The position numbers and the translations under genes are program-made. A DNA stretch of 6,109 nt from Nitrospirae bacterium GWC2_42_7 (lineage in GTDB: Bacteria > Nitrospirota > Thermodesulfovibrionia > Thermodesulfovibrionales > UBA6898): the NCBI GenBank assembly GCA_001803645.1, contig MHDW01000073.1, positions 1-6,109 on the forward strand, given 5' to 3'. Positions 1 to 6,109 of the stretch are shown piece by piece. The notes below the pieces were generated by a model, which saw only the letters and a program-made list of their open reading frames with translations, had not been told where the DNA came from and ran no database searches. Position 1 is the stretch's first letter. Every line of letters starts with the position of its first letter.

Positions 1-980
1 CCGGACGAGCATGCAGAGCCTGAAGATGCACATATGCCGAATTCATTCAGCCTCAGTAAAATTGCTTCTCCTTCAACATATTCGAAACTGATATTTGTTG
101 TATTGGGCAGTCTGTTTATTCTGTCGCCATTTACTCTCACATCAGGACAGCATTTGGAGAGCGAACTTTCGAGTTTATTCCTAAGGCGGGTCAGCTTCTT
201 TATCTCATTTTCCTGACCTTTTAAAGCAAGTTCTGCGGCTTTTCCTAGGGCTATGATGGAGGCGACATTTTCTGTGCCACCCCGTCTTCCTTTTTCCTGG
301 TGACCACCTATGATATAAGGGTGAAATCTCGTACCTTTTCTGACGTAAAGGGCACCTATCCCTTTAGGGGCATGGAGTTTATGCCCTGAAAGTGTGAGCA
401 TGTCAAGTGGAATCTTGTTTACATCTATTGGTATCTTGCCAACAGCCTGAACAGCATCAGTATGAAATAATATTTTTCTTTCTTTAAGAAAATTCGCGAT
501 CTCCTGGATCGGGAATATAACTCCTGTTTCATTGTTGGCATGCATTATAGAGACAACAGCAGTGTCGTCATCAACAGCCTTTGAAAATTCATCAAGGTTT
601 ATCTTTCCTTCGTGGTCTACGGGAAGATACGTGATCCTATAACCTTTTCTCGCAAGGTACCTGCAGAAATTAAGCACAGCAGGATGTTCAACCTTGGTGG
701 TTATTATATGTTTTTTGCGTGGCAGTGATTCTACTGCGCTCATAATGGCGGTATTGTCGCTTTCTGTACCACAGCTTGTGAAGATCATTTCCGACGGATC
801 TGCATTTATAAGGGATGCGACCTTTCCCCTTGCATCCTCGATCTTTCTGTGCAAATGGCCGCCGAAGGTATGCATGCTCGAAGGGTTTCCGTAAAGTTCA
901 GTAAGGTAAGGGGTCATCGCTTCAAAGACTTCAGGCGCTATTCTTGTTGTTGCGTTATTGTCGAGATAAACAGCTTTCAC
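1..980 (-). CDS. nifS: Cysteine desulfurase NifS (partial, C-terminus beyond left edge)
   Basis: PLP-dependent cytosolic enzyme of the NifS/IscS family (class V aminotransferase fold). It converts L-cysteine to alanine and passes the sulfur as a persulfide to a scaffold such as NifU. I translated 326 codons without a stop. Visible motifs are YLDNNATT at residues 5-12, GTESDN 71-76, the cofactor-stacking His in VEHPA (His99), HANNETG 147-153, DAVQ 175-178, the PLP lysine in SGHKLHAPKG (Lys201), GRRGGTEN after it, and the active-site cysteine in SSGSACSSG (Cys324, codon 9-11). PLP lysine and cysteine lie one residue before those of Azotobacter NifS (202 and 325), which supports the start. Family members are near 400 residues, so roughly 75 are missing on the left. 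The start is GTG, overlapping the nifU stop as GTGA, with GGAGGT six bases upstream; translational coupling to nifU is likely. NifS rather than IscS is preferred because of the three-domain NifU partner. Confidence 0.95.
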   Translation of the reverse strand, partial: MKAVYLDNNATTRIAPEVFEAMTPYLTELYGNPSSMHTFGGHLHRKIEDARGKVASLINADPSEMIFTSCGTESDNTAIMSAVESLPRKKHIITTKVEHPAVLNFCRYLARKGYRITYLPVDHEGKINLDEFSKAVDDDTAVVSIMHANNETGVIFPIQEIANFLKERKILFHTDAVQAVGKIPIDVNKIPLDMLTLSGHKLHAPKGIGALYVRKGTRFHPYIIGGHQEKGRRGGTENVASIIALGKAAELALKGQENEIKKLTRLRNKLESSLSKCCPDVRVNGDRINRLPNTTNISFEYVEGEAILLRLNEFGICASSGSACSS

Positions 981-1810
981 TGCTGGACCTCCACAGTGAT
1001 CTCAGGGCTTACGAATTCTTTCAGTTTGTCCTGAATCCCTTTTATGGTTATGTCAGACATCAAACAGCCTGTGCACATTCCGCGCAGGGCTACGATTACT
1101 TTGTTTCCATCTATGTCAATGAGTTCAATGTCTCCATTGTCTGCCTGAAGCCCCGGCCTTATCTCTGTTTCGATTATATCCTGAATAAGGGCTATCTTCT
1201 GAAGATTGGTGAGTTTTTTGGGGGCTGAGGGTTTTTCAGGTTTTTTTATTGACCAGAGGTCTCTCAGGATAGTTTCGATCTCAGGTATGCACTCTCCGCA
1301 TCCGCCGCCGGCCTTTGTGAAATTGGTTATCTCCTCAACTGTGGTGAGGTGATTTTCGATTGCGACTTTCCTTATCTTTTCTTCTGTTACATCAAAACAC
1401 TTGCAGACGAGCCTTCCTTCCTCATGAGGTTTTACAGGCTCTCCCCTGTAATTGCCTATCGCGGTTTCGAGCGCCTCCCTTCCCATGACAGAGCAGTGCA
1501 TCTTTGCATCAGGCAGTCCTCCAAGAAAGGCGGCTATGTCCTGATTGGATATTGTCAAGGCTTCATCCAGAGTTTTGCCTTTGACCATCTCTGTGAGCGC
1601 AGAAGAGCTTGCTATGGCGCTTGCGCAGCCGAAGGTCTGGAATTTCGCATCAGTGATCCTGCCTGTCTCTTTATCAACCTTAAGAAAGAGCTTAAGGGCA
1701 TCACCGCAGATAATGCTTCCAACCTCACCCACTGCATCTGCATCCGGAATCTCGCCGACATTCTTTGGTTTTAAAAAAGCCTCTTTTACTTTGTCCGTAT
1801 ATTCCCACAT
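977..1810 (-). CDS. nifU: Fe-S cluster assembly scaffold NifU, three-domain form
   Basis: Scaffold on which NifS-derived sulfur and iron form Fe-S clusters for transfer to apoproteins. Numbered from the chosen ATG (277 aa), the N-terminal IscU-like domain covers about 1-125 with cysteines 35, 62 and 106 (CGDAL, FGCASAIASSS, MHCSVMGREAL). These are exactly the positions in Azotobacter NifU. The central BFD-like [2Fe-2S] domain has CKC at 136-138 and CGEC at 171-174. The C-terminal Nfu domain (about 205-277) has CTGC at 246-249, preceded by IRPGLQADNGD. The linker before Nfu is shorter than in Azotobacter NifU (312 aa). The start is uncertain: the frame stays open to an ATG at 1825 and a TTG at 1840, and none of the three has a clear Shine-Dalgarno. 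I chose 1810 because the protein then begins MWEYTDKVKE, as family members do. The gene is translationally coupled to nifS and divergent from the GYD gene. Confidence 0.95.
   Translation of the reverse strand: MWEYTDKVKEAFLKPKNVGEIPDADAVGEVGSIICGDALKLFLKVDKETGRITDAKFQTFGCASAIASSSALTEMVKGKTLDEALTISNQDIAAFLGGLPDAKMHCSVMGREALETAIGNYRGEPVKPHEEGRLVCKCFDVTEEKIRKVAIENHLTTVEEITNFTKAGGGCGECIPEIETILRDLWSIKKPEKPSAPKKLTNLQKIALIQDIIETEIRPGLQADNGDIELIDIDGNKVIVALRGMCTGCLMSDITIKGIQDKLKEFVSPEITVEVQQ
987..992 (-). promoter_or_regulatory. Ribosome binding site of nifS
   Basis: GGAGGT lies inside the last codons of nifU, six bases before the GTG of nifS. It decides the GTG start, which overlaps the nifU TGA by four bases, and explains how nifS is translated without an intergenic gap. 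Confidence 0.8.
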
Positions 1811-1885
1811 AGACAATTCTTGCATAGATAATTTTTTCAAGTCAACTTTTATTTAAATACAACCAATTCTTCAGTGAAATGATTG

Positions 1886-1914
1886 TTGACATTAAAACTA
1901 AAAGATAGTATAAA
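1886..1914 (+). promoter_or_regulatory. Sigma70-type promoter of the GYD/TusA-like genes
   Basis: A perfect -35 TTGACA (1886-1891), a 17-base spacer and a -10 TATAAA (1909-1914, five of six consensus bases) place the transcript start near 1921, about 40 bases before the ATG at 1963. This is the best promoter in the window. It lies in the divergent gap between nifU and the GYD gene and probably serves both the GYD and TusA-like genes. Confidence 0.7.
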
Positions 1915-1934
1915 AGTGATAACGGGCTTTTATA
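1909..1934. repeat. Perfect 8-bp inverted repeat over the -10 and start site
   Basis: TATAAAAG (1909-1916) and CTTTTATA (1927-1934) are exact reverse complements separated by ten bases (TGATAACGGG). The left arm contains the -10 of the plus-strand promoter, and the right arm lies just past the predicted start. Such a position fits a repressor operator. The low-GC arms make a stable RNA hairpin unlikely. The protein that would bind is unknown, and an AT-rich chance dyad remains possible. Confidence 0.4.
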
Positions 1935-1950
1935 AAAACAAAAAAAAGAA

Positions 1951-1956
1951 AGGGGA
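1951..1956 (+). promoter_or_regulatory. Ribosome binding site of the GYD gene
   Basis: AGGGGA in a purine-rich run (AAAGAAAGGGGA) lies six bases before the ATG at 1963 and supports that start. Confidence 0.55.
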
Positions 1957-1962
1957 ACAGTC

Positions 1963-2244
1963 ATGGCAACTTATGTAATCTTAAGCACACTGACAGATGA
2001 AGGCAGGAAGACGATCAAGGAGAATCCGAAGCGCATACTTGAGGTCAACAAAGAACTGCAAAAAATGGGGATTAAAGTAAAGGAGCAGTATGCTGTTTTG
2101 GGGCCTTATGATTTTGTGAATATTGTGGAGGCAAAGGATAACGAGACTGTAATGAAAATGTCTCTTGAACTCGGTGCAAGAGGTTCTGTGCAGTTATTGA
2201 CTCTTGTTGCCATACCTGTCACTGAACTGGTGAAAAAATTATAA
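1963..2244 (+). CDS. GYD domain-containing protein
   Basis: A 93-residue soluble protein of the GYD family (small proteins with a ferredoxin-like alpha/beta fold, biochemical role unknown). Typical features are the N-terminal strand MATYVILSTLTDEG, a basic helix with NPKRILEVNKEL (21-32), the signature LGPYDFVNIVEA (46-57), the helix DNETVMKMSLELGARGSVQ (59-77), and the closing VAIPVTEL. It has no cysteine, signal peptide or membrane segment, and its length is normal for the family. It is the first gene after the strong promoter at 1886-1914 and is followed 41 bases later by a TusA-like gene on the same strand. The divergent neighbours are nifU and nifS. Family assignment is firm. A link to sulfur or Fe-S metabolism rests only on this neighbourhood. 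Confidence 0.88.
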   Translation: MATYVILSTLTDEGRKTIKENPKRILEVNKELQKMGIKVKEQYAVLGPYDFVNIVEAKDNETVMKMSLELGARGSVQLLTLVAIPVTELVKKL

Positions 2245-2275
2245 TCGTTAAATGTTTCATGATAATTGACACATA

Positions 2276-2281
2276 GAGGAG
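2276..2281 (+). promoter_or_regulatory. Ribosome binding site of the TusA-like gene
   Basis: GAGGAG, within the longer purine run AGAGGAGAGGA, sits four bases before the ATG at 2286. The gap between the two genes contains no convincing promoter or terminator, which fits a two-gene operon. Confidence 0.6.
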
Positions 2282-2285
2282 AGGA

Positions 2286-2522
2286 ATGGGCAATATAAAG
2301 ACTGATGCTATTCTGGATACAAAAGGTTTAACCTGTCCTGTGCCGGTACTTAAAGCAAAAAAGGCTTTGGACAACCTCAGTCCAGGACAGGTTCTTGGAG
2401 TTTATGCTACTGACCCGATAACAAAACATGATATCCCTGCATTGATAAAAAGGCTGGGGCATGAGCTTATACAGATAAATGAGGAAGAGAACGGCGTAAT
2501 AGAATTTTTTATTAGAAAATAG
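2286..2522 (+). CDS. TusA/SirA-family sulfur-carrier protein
   Basis: A 78-residue cytosolic protein of the TusA (SirA, YeeD) family. These proteins carry sulfur as a persulfide on one cysteine between desulfurases and acceptors, for example in tRNA thiolation or dissimilatory sulfur metabolism. The diagnostic CPxP motif is in LTCPVPVLKAKKAL, with the persulfide cysteine at residue 17. The usual spacing follows: a short linker (SPGQ), a strand ending in ATDP (41-44), the helix DIPALIKRLGHEL, and a last strand ending FFIRK. Length matches stand-alone TusA. The likely sulfur source next door is the divergent NifS, but that pairing is inferred. Several paralogous subfamilies share this fold, so I give no symbol; a role in tRNA 2-thiolation is not shown by the sequence. 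Confidence 0.9.
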   Translation: MGNIKTDAILDTKGLTCPVPVLKAKKALDNLSPGQVLGVYATDPITKHDIPALIKRLGHELIQINEEENGVIEFFIRK

Positions 2523-2531
2523 ATATTGAAT

Positions 2532-2560
2532 TCCCGCAGAAGATCGGGATTTATTCTTTC
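2532..2560 (+). terminator. Weak rho-independent terminator candidate
   Basis: TCCCG (2532-2536) pairs with CGGGA (2545-2549) around an eight-base loop, followed by TTTATTCTTT. It starts ten bases after the TusA-like stop and before the tRNA gene, which is the right place to end the GYD/TusA transcript. The stem is only five base pairs and the T tract is interrupted, so termination may be partial. Confidence 0.4.
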
Positions 2561-2632
2561 CGGTTTTTATTTGACAGTCCTGTGATGTTTCTTGTTGTTT
2601 TTTTATATGTTTATCTTGTATTTTATATCGCT

Positions 2633-2719
2633 GCCGGAGTGGCGGAATTGGTAGACGCAAGGGACTTAAAATCCCTCGTCAGCAATGATGTACCGGTTCG
2701 AGTCCGGTCTCCGGCACCA
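2633..2719 (+). tRNA. tRNA-Leu (anticodon UAA)
   Basis: A complete class II tRNA of 87 bases including the encoded CCA. The acceptor stem GCCGGAG pairs with CTCCGGC, followed by discriminator A and CCA. The anticodon stem AGGGA/TCCCT encloses the loop CTTAAAA, with anticodon TAA at 2667-2669, reading UUA and, by wobble, UUG. The long variable arm (about CGTC paired with GATG) is typical of leucine tRNAs, and the T arm is ACCGG-TTCGAGT-CCGGT. The D arm has AATTGGTAGACGC as in tRNA-Leu. The gene stands alone. Its promoter is unresolved: the region before it is T-rich and has a TTGACA at 2571-2576 without a matching -10. No duplicated 3' end that would mark an integrated element was seen. Confidence 0.97.
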
Positions 2720-2756
2720 TTTGTTCTCTTTTAAACATCCTGTATGATCCGTAAGT

Positions 2757-2774
2757 CCTGAAAAAGGTTTTTTT
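2757..2774 (+). terminator. Possible weak terminator after tRNA-Leu
   Basis: CCT (2757-2759) and AGG (2765-2767) could close a small loop of GAAAA directly before seven T residues (2768-2774). The stem can extend past a T-T mismatch by AAG with TTT. The position, about 40 bases after the tRNA and before the galU promoter, is sensible, but the stem is very short. Confidence 0.25.
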
Positions 2775-2804
2775 AAACAACCTGTTGATACAGTACCAAT
2801 AAAT

Positions 2805-2833
2805 TTTTTAATCAATCATCTCTATGCTATACT
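2805..2833 (+). promoter_or_regulatory. galU: Extended -10 promoter of galU-lon
   Basis: TATACT (2828-2833) is preceded by TGC, giving an extended -10 (TGCTATACT) that can work with a poor -35. The best -35 at 17 bases is TTTTTA (2805-2810), which is weak. Transcription would start near 2840, about 30 bases before galU. Confidence 0.5.
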
Positions 2834-2859
2834 TTAAGAAATAGATCGAGAATAATTTT

Positions 2860-2866
2860 GAGGTGA
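2860..2866 (+). promoter_or_regulatory. Ribosome binding site of galU
   Basis: GAGGTGA matches the anti-Shine-Dalgarno complement fully and lies just before the ATG at 2870. It favours that start over the in-frame ATG nine bases later (Met4). Confidence 0.75.
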
Positions 2867-2869
2867 TTT

Positions 2870-3751
2870 ATGTCTGGAATGATAAAAAAAGCAATTTTCC
2901 CCGCTGCCGGGCTTGGAACTCGTTTCCTCCCTGCAACAAAGGCCTCTCCAAAGGAAATGATGCCTATTGTCGACAAACCGATGATCCAGTACGGGGTTGA
3001 AGAGGCACTTGCATGTAATATACAGGAATTTATAATAATAACAGGGAAACATAAAAGAAGCATAGAAGATCATTTTGACAGTACTTTTGAGCTTGAAGAT
3101 AAACTCAGAAAAAGCGGTAAAAAAGAACTTCTTGAAGAAATAAACAGGCTGAATAAATTCAGTATCGCATACATAAGGCAGGGGAAGGCACTCGGGCTAG
3201 GGCATGCGATATTATGCGCTAAACCTTTTGTAAAAGATGAGCCTTTTGCCGTTATTTTAAGCGATGACATTATAGGCTCTGAAGATACTTTGCTCAAAGA
3301 TATGATAAAACTGTATAAGGAAGTCAAAAGTCCTGTGCTTGCCCTTCAAAAGGTACCAAGGTCAGAGATTCACAGATATGGTGTTATAGACGGGCTTAAG
3401 GAATCAAAAGGGGTTTACAAGATAAGAGACCTCATTGAGAAACCTTTGGCAAAGGATGCGCCTTCAGATCTCGCAATCATAGGAAGATATATACTGACCC
3501 CTGATATTTTTGATATCCTCGAAAAATTGAAACCAGGAAAAGGCCGGGAAATACAACTTACTGATGCTATAAGAAAACTACTCAAGAAAAGGCCTGTTTA
3601 TGGCTTTCTTTTCGAAGGAAAAAGGTATGATGCCGGAGACAAGCTCGGATACCTCAAGGCAACTGTTGACCTTGCCCTGAAGAACCCGGAGCTTTCTTCA
3701 AAATTCAGATCTTACATACTCAATATTTCAAAATCCCTTAAGGAGACGTAA
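2870..3751 (+). CDS. galU: UTP--glucose-1-phosphate uridylyltransferase GalU
   Basis: Makes UDP-glucose and pyrophosphate from UTP and glucose 1-phosphate, supplying glycosyl donors for envelope polysaccharides and related sugars; cytosolic. The 293-residue protein has the full bacterial GalU layout in one nucleotidyltransferase (Rossmann-like) domain. The nucleotide-binding loop is [18 protein letters not shown] (12-29). Next come the substrate segment [11 protein letters not shown] (31-41), the [16 protein letters not shown] region (105-120), the metal-binding LSDDI (130-134, Asp132 and Asp133), RYGVI (169-173), the conserved lysine in EKP (Lys191), GRYIL (205-209), EIQLTDAI (227-234) and YDAGDKLGY (253-261). 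Length is normal and no key residue is missing. It is the first gene of an apparent operon: its TAA shares one base with the ATG of lon. It follows its own extended -10 promoter. Confidence 0.96.
   Translation: MSGMIKKAIFPAAGLGTRFLPATKASPKEMMPIVDKPMIQYGVEEALACNIQEFIIITGKHKRSIEDHFDSTFELEDKLRKSGKKELLEEINRLNKFSIAYIRQGKALGLGHAILCAKPFVKDEPFAVILSDDIIGSEDTLLKDMIKLYKEVKSPVLALQKVPRSEIHRYGVIDGLKESKGVYKIRDLIEKPLAKDAPSDLAIIGRYILTPDIFDILEKLKPGKGREIQLTDAIRKLLKKRPVYGFLFEGKRYDAGDKLGYLKATVDLALKNPELSSKFRSYILNISKSLKET
3740..3745 (+). promoter_or_regulatory. Ribosome binding site of lon, inside the galU 3' end
   Basis: AAGGAG lies in the last galU codons, five bases before the lon ATG at 3751. With the TAATG overlap it points to coupled translation of the two genes. 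Confidence 0.7.
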
Positions 3752-6109
3752 TGGCAGAACAGGATCAAAAAAACGACAAGAATGAAAAAGACGTGCAGAT
3801 TCCCGACAACCTGCCAGTACTTCCGGTACGGGACATTGTAGTTTTTCCCTATATGATAATCCCTCTTTTTGTTGGAAGAGAGTTATCTATCAAGGCTATT
3901 GATCATGCGTTAAGTTCAAACAGAATGATACTCCTTTTAACGCAAAAAGAGCTTAATATTGAAAGTCCTGCGACAAAAGACCTGTTTAATGTAGGGACTG
4001 TAGGAATGATCATGAGAATGCTGAAACTGCCTGACGGAAGGGTAAAGATCCTTGTGCAGGGATTATCAAAGGCAAAGGTATCTAAATTTTCAGAGGACCA
4101 GCCTTTTATTGCTGCGGATATAGAAAAGATAACAGATGTAAAGCCTTTATCTTTGTCTATAGAGGACGAAGCGCAGATAAGGACTGTAAAAGAACAGCTC
4201 GACAAGGCCGTATCCTTTGGGAAGGTGATCCTTCCCGACATACTTGTTGTAATAGAAAATCTTGATGACCCCGGACGCCTTGCTGATCTTATAGCATCTA
4301 ATCTTGGACTGAAGACAGAACAGGCCCAGGAAATCCTTGAAATAGCTGATCCAATGCAGAAACTCAGAAGAGTCAGCGATATATTAACAAGGGAAATAGA
4401 ACTCCTTATTGTTCAGCAGAAGATACAGTCTGAGGCAAGAGGTGAAATAGATAAGACCCAGCGCGATTATTTTCTGCGTGAGCAGCTTAAGGCCATACAG
4501 AAGGAACTCGGTGATATAGACGAAAGGGCAGAGGAGATCAGAGAATTCAAGAAAAAGATAGAAGATGCAAAAATGCCTGAGAAGGTACAGAAAGAGGCCG
4601 AGAAACAGCTCAAGAGGATCGAGAAAATGCACCCTGACAGCGCTGAGGCAGGGACTATCAGGACTTATCTGGACTGGCTTGTTGAAATTCCATGGTCAAA
4701 AAGCACAAAAGACAAGCTTGACATAAAGACCGCCAAGAAAGTTTTGAACGATGACCATTATGATCTTGAAAAGGTCAAAGAACGCATACTTGAATATCTG
4801 AGCGTAAGAAAACTCAAGGAAAAGATGAAAGGCCCGATACTCTGTTTTATCGGCCCTCCAGGAGTTGGAAAGACCTCGCTCGGAAGGTCAATTGCAAAAG
4901 CTCTTGGTCGGGAATTCATCAGAATGTCTCTTGGAGGCGTGAGGGATGAGGCTGAAATAAGGGGACATAGAAGAACTTATGTCGGAGCTCTGCCCGGCAG
5001 GATAATACAGGGCATTAAAACAGCAGGCACGAACAACCCGCTATTTATGCTTGATGAGATAGATAAAATTGGGACAGATTTCAGGGGAGACCCTTCATCT
5101 GCTCTTCTTGAGGTGCTTGACCCTGAACAGAATTTCTCATTTGCAGACCATTATCTTGCTGTACCTTTTGACCTTAGCAATGTAATGTTCATAACAACCG
5201 GAAACCTTACTGATACCATCCCGGGGCCATTAAAAGACCGGATGGAGATCATTTATCTTTCAGGATATACAACAGAGGAGAAGCTAGGCATAGCCAGGAA
5301 ATATCTGCTTCCAAAACAGCTTGAAGAGCACGGGCTTAGCAAAAAGATAATGACTATATCTGATCCGGCCTTAACTTTGCTGATATCGCAATATACAAGA
5401 GAGGCAGGAGTAAGGAACCTTGAACGCGAAATAGCAAATCTTTGCAGAAAAGTTGCCAGAAAGATAGCTGAAGGCAAGGATGGAAAATTTGAAGTTGTTC
5501 CAACTAATCTGAAGAGTTTTCTTGGTGTTCCCAAATTCCTTCCTGAGGAAGAGATGCAGAAGGATGAGGTTGGAGTTTCGACAGGCCTCGCATGGACAGA
5601 GTCAGGCGGGGATATTATTTATATCGAGGCAACAACGATGAAAGGGAAGGGTGCTCTGACGCTCACCGGACAGCTGGGCGATGTTATGAAAGAATCAGCA
5701 CAGGCTGCATTGAGTTATGTGCGCTCAAAATCAGAACTGCTCGGGATCGATGATGATATTTTTTCTAAAACAGACGTTCATATACATGTGCCTGCAGGCG
5801 CTATACCGAAAGACGGCCCTTCTGCCGGCATAACAATAGCAACTGCCATAGCTTCTGCATTTACAGGTAAGCCTGTTAATAAGGACATTGCAATGACAGG
5901 TGAAGTTACATTAAGAGGCCGGGTGCTTCCTATAGGAGGCCTTAAGGAAAAAACACTTGCCGCAAAAAGAATGGGAATAAATAAATTAATTATTCCCAAG
6001 AGGAACAAAAAAGACCTTGAGGAGATCCCAAAATATATCAAAAAAGACATGCAATTTGTATTTGCTGAGTCAATGGACCAGGTATTAAAGGTAGCGCTCA
6101 AGAAGACAA
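3751..6109 (+). CDS. lon: ATP-dependent endopeptidase Lon (partial, 3' end beyond right edge)
   Basis: Cytosolic AAA+ serine protease that degrades misfolded and short-lived regulatory proteins. The frame is open for 786 codons to the edge; bacterial Lon is usually near 780-820 residues, so only the extreme C-terminus should be missing. A charged N-terminal tail is followed by the LON substrate-binding domain from about residue 22 ([18 protein letters not shown]) to about 210, then a coiled-coil-rich helical segment to about 310. In the AAA+ module, Walker A is GPPGVGKTS (368-376), Walker B LFMLDE (431-436), sensor 1 Asn485, the arginine finger Arg497 in DRMEII, and a sensor-2 region [11 protein letters not shown]. 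In the protease domain, the catalytic Ser691 is in [10 protein letters not shown] and Lys734 in GGLKEK; their spacing of 43 equals that of E. coli Lon (679 and 722). Sensor 1 reads TTGN where TTAN or ATAN is more usual. It is LonA type, with no membrane segment. Confidence 0.97.
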   Translation, partial: MAEQDQKNDKNEKDVQIPDNLPVLPVRDIVVFPYMIIPLFVGRELSIKAIDHALSSNRMILLLTQKELNIESPATKDLFNVGTVGMIMRMLKLPDGRVKILVQGLSKAKVSKFSEDQPFIAADIEKITDVKPLSLSIEDEAQIRTVKEQLDKAVSFGKVILPDILVVIENLDDPGRLADLIASNLGLKTEQAQEILEIADPMQKLRRVSDILTREIELLIVQQKIQSEARGEIDKTQRDYFLREQLKAIQKELGDIDERAEEIREFKKKIEDAKMPEKVQKEAEKQLKRIEKMHPDSAEAGTIRTYLDWLVEIPWSKSTKDKLDIKTAKKVLNDDHYDLEKVKERILEYLSVRKLKEKMKGPILCFIGPPGVGKTSLGRSIAKALGREFIRMSLGGVRDEAEIRGHRRTYVGALPGRIIQGIKTAGTNNPLFMLDEIDKIGTDFRGDPSSALLEVLDPEQNFSFADHYLAVPFDLSNVMFITTGNLTDTIPGPLKDRMEIIYLSGYTTEEKLGIARKYLLPKQLEEHGLSKKIMTISDPALTLLISQYTREAGVRNLEREIANLCRKVARKIAEGKDGKFEVVPTNLKSFLGVPKFLPEEEMQKDEVGVSTGLAWTESGGDIIYIEATTMKGKGALTLTGQLGDVMKESAQAALSYVRSKSELLGIDDDIFSKTDVHIHVPAGAIPKDGPSAGITIATAIASAFTGKPVNKDIAMTGEVTLRGRVLPIGGLKEKTLAAKRMGINKLIIPKRNKKDLEEIPKYIKKDMQFVFAESMDQVLKVALKKT

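Noticed and set aside
1349..1774. Plus-strand open frame of 141 codons, and others at 1545-1856 and 944-1228, inside the nifU/nifS region
   Set aside because: They lie antisense to nifU, which has complete family motifs; the translations resemble no family I recognise and lack supporting ribosome binding sites.
1841..1890. GTCAAC (1841-1846) and GTTGAC (1885-1890) as a paired operator in the divergent gap
   Set aside because: Six-base arms 38 bases apart with no extended similarity beside them; the right copy is explained by the -35 element.
1907..1912. Minus-strand TATACT as the nifU -10
   Set aside because: The matching -35 position reads only TTATAA, and the element is largely the reverse side of the plus-strand -10; not strong enough to list as a feature.
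2571..2576. Perfect TTGACA upstream of tRNA-Leu as a promoter -35
   Set aside because: Positions 16 to 18 bases downstream read TGTTGT, GTTGTT or TTGTTT, none of which is a credible -10; the TATATG further on is 27 bases away.
2633..2719. tRNA-Leu as an integration site for a mobile element
   Set aside because: No integrase gene and no repeated copy of the tRNA 3' end is present; the genes on both sides are housekeeping.
2782..2793. Small dyad CTGTTGATACAG upstream of galU as an operator
   Set aside because: The arms are only four base pairs and it sits about 35 bases before the -10; a dyad this short is expected by chance.
2720..2869. Riboswitch or structured leader before galU
   Set aside because: The predicted leader is only about 30 bases and AT-rich, with no conserved aptamer-like stems.
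5778..6101. Minus-strand open frames within lon (also 5253-5534, 4384-4632, 3903-4241) and within galU (3070-3327)
   Set aside because: They are antisense to intact, highly conserved coding sequence and show no recognisable domain.

Overview
The window carries ordinary bacterial housekeeping genes in two divergent blocks. It leans AT-rich, with Shine-Dalgarno sequences close to the anti-SD complement and tight gene packing. The three-domain NifU, the NifS-type cysteine desulfurase, a GYD-domain protein, a small TusA-like protein and an overlapping galU-lon pair fit an anaerobic or microaerophilic Gram-negative-type bacterium. Nitrospirota or a former deltaproteobacterial lineage is my guess, from gene content only; nothing in the sequence proves the taxon.

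Left block (minus strand, 1 to about 1810): nifU is followed by nifS with a GTGA stop/start overlap. nifS runs off the left edge just after its active-site cysteine. Together they form a cysteine desulfurase plus scaffold pair for Fe-S cluster assembly. No nif-type -24/-12 promoter was seen upstream, so a general Fe-S role is as likely as a nitrogenase-specific one.

Middle (about 1811-2720): a divergent intergenic region holds a near-consensus sigma70-type promoter on the plus strand. A perfect 8-bp inverted repeat covers its -10 and probable start site and could be an operator. It drives a GYD-domain gene and a TusA-like sulfur-carrier gene. A weak terminator-like hairpin follows, then a complete tRNA-Leu(UAA) gene with encoded CCA.

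Right block (plus strand, 2870-6109): galU (UTP-glucose-1-phosphate uridylyltransferase) has an extended -10 promoter and a full Shine-Dalgarno. It overlaps by one base (TAATG) the ATP-dependent protease gene lon, which is cut by the right edge shortly before its expected end.

The left and middle genes can be read together as a sulfur-handling neighbourhood: NifS releases sulfur from cysteine, NifU assembles clusters, and a TusA-like protein could carry persulfide sulfur. This is inferred from adjacency. I found no CRISPR array, transposase, phage gene or clearly new system. The points most worth a second look are the operator-like dyad, the GYD/TusA pairing beside nifUS, and the galU-lon coupling.
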